Shown here: positions 24,702 to 30,591 of the stretch, piece by piece
How positions within the stretch are numbered: the stretch's first letter is position 1
How the letters are laid out: each line of letters starts with the position of its first letter
NCBI GenBank assembly: GCA_036556265.1
Contig: DATBJU010000169.1
Coordinates: 1-32,885, forward strand
Source of the DNA: JAUSIF01 sp036556265
GTDB taxonomy: Bacteria > Pseudomonadota > Alphaproteobacteria > Rhizobiales > Xanthobacteraceae
DNA length: 32,885 nucleotides
Direction of reading: 5' to 3'
Made by a program: the position numbers and the translations under genes
The notes under the pieces: generated by a model
What the model saw: the letters and a program-made list of their open reading frames with translations, nothing else
What the model was told of the DNA's origin: nothing
The model's database searches: none

Positions 24702-25334
24702 CTATTTGGCAATCGAGTTGCTGTAAAAGAACTCCAATATCGGGCTGGCATCTTCGGTCCGACTTCGCGTCGGAGTTGCCGCAACATTCCGTGATGGGCG
24801 TGATTTTTGCTGCCAGTCGGGGACCACGTTTGGTTCCGCCTCCGGGTGCACGGGAATTGACCCGGTAATCTCAGGAGCAGGCGGGTTGAGCGTCCGCGTC
24901 GATCGCGCCGCCGGACTTGGGGCCGCCGCCGTGGTCGCCGGCGGCGGACTCGTGGGCTTTGCACCCGGCCCGACCGCTTCCGGCTCGATCGCCTTGGCAG
25001 CTGCAGACGGCGGGGTGGATACAATGGCCCTGTCGCCGGCCGTCGTTGAGGACGGCTGGGATGGAATCAGTGGCCTCGCGATGATTGCCGGCGTCGGCAG
25101 ATCAAATCGCGCCGGCGGTCGCGGCGTGATCGCGCCTGTAGGCGGTTCGGCGATCGCAGGCACGATCGGCCTGGCGACGACCTTCGGCCGCTGCGCCTCC
25201 GTCATGGGCGTGACGCCCGGACGCAGGCCGATGGCGACGCTGAAGTTCTCGCTTGTGCTGAGCAGGCGTGCGCCTGTCATGACCAGTGAAACACAAACGA
25301 TGATGGCCGCAATGACGATGCGGAAGTCGAGCAT
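24702..25334 (-). CDS. Membrane-anchored proline-rich hypothetical protein
   Basis: 210 residues. One N-terminal hydrophobic helix (IVIAAIIVCVSLVMTGARLL, residues 6-25) acts as anchor or uncleaved signal, followed by about 170 residues dominated by Pro, Ala, Ser and Thr, and a short closing segment PILEFFYSNSIAK. The body is likely disordered and periplasmic, like wall-spanning linkers. AGGAGG upstream of the ATG strongly supports the start. No family is recognised. Its location next to an M23 peptidase fits an envelope role, which is inference. Confidence 0.7.
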   Translation of the reverse strand: MLDFRIVIAAIIVCVSLVMTGARLLSTSENFSVAIGLRPGVTPMTEAQRPKVVARPIVPAIAEPPTGAITPRPPARFDLPTPAIIARPLIPSQPSSTTAGDRAIVSTPPSAAAKAIEPEAVGPGAKPTSPPPATTAAAPSPAARSTRTLNPPAPEITGSIPVHPEAEPNVVPDWQQKSRPSRNVAATPTRSRTEDASPILEFFYSNSIAK

Positions 25335-25723
25335 GCGAGGCCTCCTGACGCGCGCCGCCTCGCGCGCGTGATTCGCATGGCGGCAAGATATCTGAGTCGC
25401 GCCACCACAAGTCGCGCACCTCGCATCGCACGCGAAAAAAAAACGCCGAGGAATGTTCCGGGTACGAATCGATCAGCGCGCCACTGCTTTCCTGGCGCGC
25501 TCCGACAGATCTGACGCCGGCCCGGTTCGGACGGGTTCGGACGTCTGGCGACGGCGCTCGTCGCGGCCTGAGCGAGTCGCTACGCCCGAAATTCCATGAA
25601 ATTCAGCAGTCCCCGGGGTGCCAAAACGGGAATGTCGGAATTTCCGCAATATCGATTCAATTCTTCGCAACGAATAAGGATCATGCTTCGCGCCTTCTCG
25701 CTCCTTTGAGGGGGAGCAGTGCC
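25335..25723. other. Gene-poor stretch with a poly-A tract and a hairpin
   Basis: 389 bases between divergent genes. It contains a run of nine A (25435-25443) and a perfect 8-bp hairpin, GCGCGCCA (25476-25483) with TGGCGCGC (25493-25500), 9-base loop. A 65-codon minus-strand frame here starts with TTG and has no ribosome site, so it is not called. The last 60 bases, more AT-rich, probably hold the promoter of the PilZ gene. Confidence 0.5.
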
Positions 25724-25972
25724 ATGCACGACGACCGCAGAAAGCACCCCCGACTACGCACGCTGAAGGCCGGCAAGATCGTCTTCAACCGTCGCCTTAA
25801 CGTGATCGACTGCATCGTGCGCAACATGTCCGAAGGCGGAGCCTGCGTTCAGGTGGACGCGCCGGACTGGCTGCCCGAAAAGTTCGATCTCACAATTCCG
25901 ATCGACGGCTGGAAGCGCGCCTGCCGGATGCAGTGGAAATCGATCGACCGCGTCGGCATCGCGTACGTCTGA
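25724..25972 (+). CDS. Third PilZ-domain protein
   Basis: 82 residues, a single PilZ domain. The arginine motif is RRKHPRLR (residues 4-11) and the second motif is NMSEGGACV, both needed for c-di-GMP binding. The end, MQWKSIDRVGIAYV, is the standard last strand. It belongs to the short alphaproteobacterial PilZ type starting with DDRRKHPR and is less similar to the two copies at the window start than they are to each other. ATG at 25724 follows a GGGGGAG ribosome site. The lipoprotein gene starts 75 bases downstream. Target unknown. Confidence 0.88.
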   Translation: MHDDRRKHPRLRTLKAGKIVFNRRLNVIDCIVRNMSEGGACVQVDAPDWLPEKFDLTIPIDGWKRACRMQWKSIDRVGIAYV

Positions 25973-26047
25973 CTGCTTCCGACGCCGATAGCGCGCGGCG
26001 CGAGACTGATTTAGGCTTCCCCCGGGGGAGACGCCACGGGGGAAGTG

Positions 26048-26584
26048 ATGCCACGCATCGTGTGTTGGCCCCGGCTCATGCCGGCTGCGCTCGTTTGTTT
26101 GGTGCTTGGCGGATGCGCAGGCAACGAGGCGTTCGCTCCGAGCTCGCCGGCGGTGCCCGCGGCAATCCCGCCGGCAATCCCCGCGCAAGCTTTGGTCGGT
26201 CGCTGGGGTCTCGGCTCGTATCATCGCGAGGAGGATCGCGCCCGCACCGAGGCAGCCGCGCGCAACGCATGCACGAAACCGTACGAAATCGCGCCGGGTC
26301 CGACCGGCGGTGTGATCATGCACCTGGCGGATCAACCGGAGGCGCAGGAGCTCGTACTGAAAGGCGCTCCCGCGGGACGCACCTTCCTCGGTCCACGCGG
26401 CGAGCCGGGTGCGCAACAGGATCGCGAAATCGTCTCGCACGACGGCAACACGATGATCATGCGGTGGGTCGATCCCGAGGTCGGCGCCCGCTACGGCACG
26501 CTGGTATTTACGAAATGCGGCACGACCGCTACGGCTGGACGACCACCCGCGTCCCAACCGGCACCCGCTCGTAGAGGTCAGTGA
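26048..26584 (+). CDS. Hypothetical lipoprotein
   Basis: 178 residues. Lipoprotein signal with lipobox VLGGC (Cys23), then a Pro/Ala-rich linker, then a globular part beginning ALVGRWGLGSYHREEDRARTEAAARNAC and ending GTLVFTKC, with two Cys that may pair. ATG at 26048 is preferred to the GTG one codon earlier; GGGGGAA lies just upstream. The VGRWGL opening recalls small inhibitor-like or lipocalin-like folds, but no family can be named. Its 3' end overlaps the L,D-transpeptidase gene tail to tail by 56 bases. Confidence 0.75.
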   Translation: MPRIVCWPRLMPAALVCLVLGGCAGNEAFAPSSPAVPAAIPPAIPAQALVGRWGLGSYHREEDRARTEAAARNACTKPYEIAPGPTGGVIMHLADQPEAQELVLKGAPAGRTFLGPRGEPGAQQDREIVSHDGNTMIMRWVDPEVGARYGTLVFTKCGTTATAGRPPASQPAPARRGQ

Positions 26585-27128
26585 CGTCCTTGTTCACGAG
26601 ACGGAAGCAGCCGGACGATACCGCCTCGCCGATCGTCTGCGGCTGGTTGGTACCGTGGATGCGATACACGGTGCCGCCGAGATAGAGAGCGCGCGCGCCG
26701 AGCGGGTTGCCCGGACCGCCCGCCATGAAGCGCGGCAGATAGGGCTGGCGCTCGATCATCTCCGCGGGCGGAATCCAATCGGGCCACTCCGCCTTGCGCG
26801 ACACCCGCAACTGACCTTTCCAGCGGAAGCCGTCGCGGCCGACTCCGATGCCGTAGCGCATCGCGAGATTGTCCTTCATCACGAGATACAGCGTCCGCTC
26901 CGACGTCTCGATGATGATGGTGCCCGCCGGTTCGTGCGTCCGGAAGAACACGACCTTGCGTGCGTATTCCGGTGGTAGCTCGTAGTCTTCGTCCGGGACG
27001 ACGCCGGGCTCGTCGCCGACGTCCATGGTGATTTCCGGCGAGCGGCCGGCCTGCGCGTGCACGGCCGGCGCGAACAAGGCGCCGGCAACGAAACCGGCAA
27101 TCGCGACGCAACGAAACGTGAAGCTCAT
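26529..27128 (-). CDS. L,D-transpeptidase (YkuD/ErfK family)
   Basis: 199 residues with a cleavable signal peptide (FRCVAIAGFVAGALFAPAVHAQA, cleavage after AHA/AQA near residue 25). The catalytic domain begins near GTIIIETSERTLYLVMKDN and ends with the YkuD motif IHGTNQPQTIGEAVSSGCFRL: His, then Ser-Gly-Cys-Arg with the catalytic Cys. These enzymes make 3-3 cross-links in murein or attach proteins to it, in the periplasm. Length fits the compact alphaproteobacterial form. The gene overlaps the lipoprotein gene convergently by 56 bases. No good ribosome site lies before the ATG, though the signal peptide supports this start. Confidence 0.92.
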   Translation of the reverse strand: MSFTFRCVAIAGFVAGALFAPAVHAQAGRSPEITMDVGDEPGVVPDEDYELPPEYARKVVFFRTHEPAGTIIIETSERTLYLVMKDNLAMRYGIGVGRDGFRWKGQLRVSRKAEWPDWIPPAEMIERQPYLPRFMAGGPGNPLGARALYLGGTVYRIHGTNQPQTIGEAVSSGCFRLVNKDVTDLYERVPVGTRVVVQP

Positions 27129-27155
27129 TTCACGTCAGCGCGCGACTGCACGCTC

Positions 27156-27335
27156 TCACTTGCAGGATTCGGTCTGATAGTCCCACCGTTTGCCCTTGGG
27201 GCAGCGGCTATCCTGCGCAACCTGGAAGCTTCCGGCGGAGATGCCGACGCGATCGTCGGCCGTCTGCGGACGCAGATCAACGAGCGTAAATGCAACGGCG
27301 CCGATGATGACCGCGGCGGAAACAATCTTCGACAT
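27156..27335 (-). CDS. Small exported protein with a two-cysteine C-terminus
   Basis: 59 residues. It begins MSKIVSAAVIIGAVAFTLVDL, with a hydrophobic stretch (residues 4-18) that serves as signal or anchor. It continues with a short polar part containing VAQDSRCPKGKRWDYQTESCK and stops at 27156. The two Cys flank a Lys/Arg/aromatic loop, so a small disulfide-closed hairpin in the periplasm is likely. AAGGAAGG lies 7-8 bases before the ATG, which strongly supports coding. No family recognised. It lies just upstream of the L,D-transpeptidase, 27 bases away and in the same direction, and may be co-expressed. Confidence 0.75.
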   Translation of the reverse strand: MSKIVSAAVIIGAVAFTLVDLRPQTADDRVGISAGSFQVAQDSRCPKGKRWDYQTESCK

Positions 27336-27438
27336 GGGCGTTCCTTCCTTTTCTTCAGCGACGCCTATTCATGCACAAAGCCGCTACGTCCGGCAATTCA
27401 CGCCTGATTGCTCGGCGAAAAAGCGCGCGGAGCCGCCC

Positions 27439-27466
27439 GACGCCTCATCCGATCGGATGAGGCGTC
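27439..27466 (-). terminator. Perfect 28-bp palindrome, probable terminator of the VOC gene
   Basis: GACGCCTCATCCGA followed directly by its reverse complement, a 28-bp perfect palindrome with no designed loop (the central bases would open). It starts 18 bases past the VOC stop on the minus strand. There is no U-run after it, so a Rho-independent mechanism is doubtful; mRNA 3'-end protection is an alternative. Confidence 0.5.
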
Positions 27467-27484
27467 ATAAGTTGCAAACTCAGC

Positions 27485-27853
27485 TCAGCCCTTGGGTTGC
27501 CAGAAGCCGAACATAGCGCCCTGCGGATCGGTGATGATCGCAAGCCACCCCATGCCCATGACCTCCGTCTTGGGCACCATGGTCTTGGCGCCGAGGCTTT
27601 CGGCCTTTTTCACGGTGGCGTCGATTTCCTTCACCTGCGCGTACGGCATCCAGTGCGAGCCGCCATTCGGCATCGAGTTCTTCAACATTCCGCCGCCGGT
27701 ACCCTCACCCACGTTGATCATCGTGTACTTGCCATCCGGCGCGGCGGCGTTGGGAAGCTCGTCGGTCTTCCAATCGAGCAGCGAGGTATAGAACTTTTTC
27801 GATTTGCCGAGATCGTCCGTATAGAGCTCGACGAACACGAACGGATTGCCCAT
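27485..27853 (-). CDS. VOC-fold (glyoxalase/bleomycin-resistance-like) protein
   Basis: 122 residues, one vicinal-oxygen-chelate domain. Typical elements are FVFVELYTDDLGKSKKFYTSLLDWKT (first beta-alpha unit with Glu9 in VEL), KYTMINVGEG, HWMPYAQVKEIDATVKKAESLGAK, and GWLAIITDPQGAMFGFWQPKG at the end. It resembles the subgroup annotated as lactoylglutathione-lyase-like or Cfp30B-like of unknown substrate. GGAGAGAG precedes the ATG at 27853; the track-length start at 27889 is not family-like. A perfect inverted repeat (27896-27915) sits 43 bases upstream, a likely operator. It is divergent from the membrane operon at 28077. Confidence 0.88.
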   Translation of the reverse strand: MGNPFVFVELYTDDLGKSKKFYTSLLDWKTDELPNAAAPDGKYTMINVGEGTGGGMLKNSMPNGGSHWMPYAQVKEIDATVKKAESLGAKTMVPKTEVMGMGWLAIITDPQGAMFGFWQPKG

Positions 27854-27895
27854 GGCTCTCTCCTCTCCTTTTTCTGTCGCGACGTACAATTTCTT

Positions 27896-27915
27896 ATTTA
27901 ACCATTATGTTAAAT
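27896..27915. promoter_or_regulatory. Probable operator: ATTTAAC-N6-GTTAAAT
   Basis: A perfect 7-bp inverted repeat with a 6-base spacer, reading ATTTAACCATTATGTTAAAT, in an AT-rich patch within GC-rich DNA. It lies 43 bases before the VOC start and 162 bases before the membrane-operon start. The form suits a dimeric winged-helix repressor; sites of this look occur before genes controlled by ArsR-type regulators next to VOC or AHSA1 genes, but no such regulator is encoded in the window. Confidence 0.6.
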
Positions 27916-28076
27916 AGATGACAAGTCCGGCCCGTGCTGGGAGAACGGCAGGCCGCTGCCTGTGTTCCTGGCGTCGCTGGAACGGCGATTGATGAGCGGA
28001 TAGTCTGCCTCCACCGTTTGGGGGACGTCGGGGGCCACGGGGTGCGTTGTGTCGTCAAAGCTTGCGGGAGTCGTTC

Positions 28077-28877
28077 ATGACCCCCGTGACTCGCGCGCAC
28101 AAAGTCTATTTCGCCTTTGTCGGTCTGTTCGCGCTATGGGTCGGCGTCTGGGGTTATTTCGTCCCAGCCGAAATCTCGCGCGCCATACCCTGGCAAGTGC
28201 CGCCGCTGCACGCGCGCTTCATCGGCGCGATGTACCTCTCTGGGATGGTGCTGATGGGCCTTTCGCTCGTCGCCCGGAATCAAGTCGAGGTGCGGACGGC
28301 CGTGCCGATGGCGGCGATCTGGACCGGAATGCTCCTGATTGTCTCCCTCTTTCACCTCAAGGAATTCGACTACGGCCTGACGCAGGTTTGGTTCTGGTTC
28401 GGTGCCTACATCGTCTACCCGTTGGTCGGCGCCTGGCTCGCATACACGTACCGGGCTGAGCAGCCTCCCAAATCGTCGTCTGTCGTGCCCGACGGAGTCC
28501 GCTGGTACCTGGTGGCGCAAGGGATTGTTTGCGTCGGCCTGGCGGCGCTCCTCTTCTTCGAGCCCGCCGTAATGGCCTTGCTCTGGCCTTGGCGGATCAC
28601 GCCATTGCTGACGCAGATCTACTCCGGACCGTTCCTTTCTTACGGCATCGGGAGCTTGTTGCTCGCCTGGCAGCGCCACTGGATCGATCTGCGGATCGCA
28701 GTGACGTCGATGTTTGCGTTCGCGGCGCTCGTTCTGATCGCGTCCTACATCCACTTGGGCACTTTTGGCGCGTTCGGACCTTCCGCGTACCTCTGGTTTG
28801 GCGGCTTTGGAATTGCGAGCGTCGTGCTCGGAGCCTTCACCTATTCCGCGATGCGGCTTGGGCGCGGGCTGGCATGA
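28077..28877 (+). CDS. Eight-helix membrane protein with internal duplication, operon gene 1
   Basis: 266 residues, about eight predicted transmembrane helices in two sets of four. The halves align by eye: FVPAEISRAIPWQVPPL...G...R-T-AV...HL...WFGAY versus FEPAVMALLWPWRITPL...G...R-I-AV...HL...WFGGF, each about 105 residues apart in two equivalent blocks (about 18-123 and 150-258). It thus arose by duplication of a four-helix unit. There is no signal peptide. ATG at 28077 follows GGGAG; an upstream GTG at 28047 is less likely. It is first in a four-gene operon and its stop overlaps the next ATG. It is paralogous to the protein at 29275-30105. The function is unknown; the fold could be a transporter or a membrane-embedded enzyme. 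Confidence 0.8.
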   Translation: MTPVTRAHKVYFAFVGLFALWVGVWGYFVPAEISRAIPWQVPPLHARFIGAMYLSGMVLMGLSLVARNQVEVRTAVPMAAIWTGMLLIVSLFHLKEFDYGLTQVWFWFGAYIVYPLVGAWLAYTYRAEQPPKSSSVVPDGVRWYLVAQGIVCVGLAALLFFEPAVMALLWPWRITPLLTQIYSGPFLSYGIGSLLLAWQRHWIDLRIAVTSMFAFAALVLIASYIHLGTFGAFGPSAYLWFGGFGIASVVLGAFTYSAMRLGRGLA

Positions 28878-29278
28878 GCCTCACGCGCGCCTACACGTGG
28901 GTCGCCAGCGTCGGCTTGTTCCTGCAGGGCGCGAGCACGCTCATCGCCCTGCTCGTTCCGGCGGTGGATCGAGCAATCCCCTTCCTATTGCATGAGACGC
29001 AGATGATACCGAGCCACTCGGCGCTGCATATCGCGAGCGGAGTGATTGGTTTTTTGGTGCTGGCCTTCGGTGGCGCCGTCGGAGCATCGCGCTTCTCGCT
29101 CTGGTTCGGATTGTTCTACGCCGCGCTTGGCGCCGGCGGCGCTCTCACCGGCCAGCAGTTCGGCCTCGGCCTCAAGCCATTCGACCACCCATTCCATCTC
29201 GTGCTCGGCGGCGTCGGTCTGCTCGCCGTGGCAATCGAAAGTATCCGGGCCCGCACGGCCGCAAGGAGCAACGCATGA
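28874..29278 (+). CDS. Four-helix membrane protein, DUF4383-like, operon gene 2
   Basis: 134 residues, four predicted helices: TWVASVGLFLQGASTLIALLV, IASGVIGFLVLAFGGAVG, LWFGLFYAALGAGGALTG and LVLGGVGLLAVAIESI. Polar segments between helices carry conserved-looking His (IPSHSALHIASG and FDHPFHLVLGG), matching the DUF4383 pattern of His residues at helix starts. DUF4383 proteins have no established activity. The ATG overlaps the stop of gene 1 (ATGA), and its own stop overlaps the next ATG, so it is translated with its neighbours. The His pairs suggest a haem- or metal-related function (inference only). Confidence 0.78.
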   Translation: MSLTRAYTWVASVGLFLQGASTLIALLVPAVDRAIPFLLHETQMIPSHSALHIASGVIGFLVLAFGGAVGASRFSLWFGLFYAALGAGGALTGQQFGLGLKPFDHPFHLVLGGVGLLAVAIESIRARTAARSNA

Positions 29279-30105
29279 CAACTCAGAAGGTGGTCGCCGA
29301 CCTGCGCATCAGCCTGCCGCTGCGCATCTGGATCGGTATCGAGGTCATCTTCGGCCTGCTGTCGCTGGTGACGATCAGCCTCACTCCGCACGATACGGCG
29401 AACCACTTCGCCTGGCCGATCCGGCCGGACGCAACCGCCGCGCTGCTCGGCGGCTTCTACACCGCGGCGGCCTCCTTCTATGTGCTCGCGTTGTTCGCGC
29501 GGCGCTGGGAGAACATCCGTGTCTTTGTCATTGCGTCGATCCTGTTCAGCTCCACCGAGCTGCTCGCGACCTTCCTGCACTGGGATCGCTTTTTGGTCGG
29601 CACGACGCCGTTCAATGTCTGGTTCGTGAGCTATCTACTGCCGCCGCCGCTGTTCATCGCGTTCTACTACTGGCATCAACAGCGAACCGCGCCCATTCCG
29701 AAAGCCGGCGATGAACCGCTCCCGCCGAACCTGCGTGTGGTCCTGACCGCGCTTGGCGCCCTGCTCGCGCTTTACGCCGTGCTCGTGTTCGTGCTGCCAG
29801 CCGCATTGATCGCGATCGCGCCATGGCAATTCACGCCGCTCACGGCGCGCGCGTTTTCCGGCTGGATTCTGGCGACCGGTATCCTCTTGCTCAGCTGTGC
29901 CCGCGAAAACGACCGCACACGGTGCCGGCTCATCTCGCCGTTCTTCGTGCTCTTGTTGCCGGCGATCGTGCTCGAGCTGTGGCGCTATCCGGGCGGCGTG
30001 AACTGGTCGCATCCAACGGTCTATGCCGGTGCCGCGCTGCTCGCCGTGGTGTTCGCCATCGGCGTGTACCTCATCGGCGGTGACTGGCGCAGGACGATGC
30101 AATGA
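29275..30105 (+). CDS. Eight-helix membrane protein, paralog of gene 1, operon gene 3
   Basis: 276 residues and about eight helices in two four-helix units. The half-motifs resemble gene 1: FAWPIRPDATAALLGGFY in the first half, and APWQFTPLTARAFSGWIL in the second, each followed by a helix, a charged loop (ARRWENIRVFV; ARENDRTRCRLI), a helix ending in a His or Trp (TFLHWDR; LELWRYP) and a final helix. Paralogy to 28077-28877 is clear in the W-x-x-[TP]-[PD]-L-x-A-R-x-x-[SG]-G pattern. The first half begins with an extra amphipathic stretch (DLRISLPLRIWIGIEVIFGL). ATGA overlap with gene 2, and its stop overlaps gene 4 (ATGA). Unknown function. Confidence 0.8.
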   Translation: MTTQKVVADLRISLPLRIWIGIEVIFGLLSLVTISLTPHDTANHFAWPIRPDATAALLGGFYTAAASFYVLALFARRWENIRVFVIASILFSSTELLATFLHWDRFLVGTTPFNVWFVSYLLPPPLFIAFYYWHQQRTAPIPKAGDEPLPPNLRVVLTALGALLALYAVLVFVLPAALIAIAPWQFTPLTARAFSGWILATGILLLSCARENDRTRCRLISPFFVLLLPAIVLELWRYPGGVNWSHPTVYAGAALLAVVFAIGVYLIGGDWRRTMQ

Positions 30106-30584
30106 GCGCACGGCGAAGAGCGTCCAGCGAGCGCGGCATTGCGAGCGGGATGGACCGCCTCATCATCCGGCAGGGCTTCGTCCTGATTCTCCTCGCGCTG
30201 CTCGGAGGCGTCGTTGCCCCCTTCATGGTGAACCCGCGCCTTGGCGTAGGTGCGCACACGCTTGGCGTTCTCGGGGGGCTCGTGCTGATCGCGGTTGGCG
30301 TGACAAAGCCCGCGATGCGACTTGATCGCCGCTTGGCGTTTGCGATGCACGCATCCTGGTTCATCGCCGCCTACGCCAATTGGGCGAACACGATGGTGGC
30401 CGGCATCACCGGATCGAGCCATCTCACGCCGATCGCCGGCGCCGGGACAAAGGGCGACGATTTCTCCGAGTGGCTCGTGTTCGTCGTCTACGTCATCGTT
30501 GGGGTGACGTCGGTCATCGGCACTGCGATCGCGGTCTACGGGCTGCTCGGGCGTGACCGAGGCGCGTCGCCCCGGTTGCGCTGA
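30102..30584 (+). CDS. Hydroxylaminobenzene mutase-like membrane protein, operon gene 4
   Basis: 160 residues from the ATGA-coupled start (144 from an internal ATG at 30150). Four helices. It matches the hydroxylaminobenzene mutase family (HabA/HabB/HnaC) by pattern: RLIIRQGFVLILLALLGG, then VNPRLGVGAHTLGVLGGLV, AYANWANTMVAGITGSSHLTPIAGAG, and a closing helix. Known members rearrange hydroxylaminobenzene to 2-aminophenol in nitroarene breakdown by Pseudomonas. There are no nitroreductase or aminophenol dioxygenase genes in the window, so the substrate may differ. Co-translation with three unknown membrane proteins suggests a membrane complex. It ends 7 bases from the FAH-PanE fusion gene, convergent. 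Confidence 0.72.
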   Translation: MSARRRASSERGIASGMDRLIIRQGFVLILLALLGGVVAPFMVNPRLGVGAHTLGVLGGLVLIAVGVTKPAMRLDRRLAFAMHASWFIAAYANWANTMVAGITGSSHLTPIAGAGTKGDDFSEWLVFVVYVIVGVTSVIGTAIAVYGLLGRDRGASPRLR

Positions 30585-30591
30585 GCGATCG

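Noticed and set aside
25473..25670. A 65-codon minus-strand frame in the gap before the third PilZ gene
   Set aside because: TTG start, no ribosome site, Arg-rich composition, and the stop falls at a hairpin.
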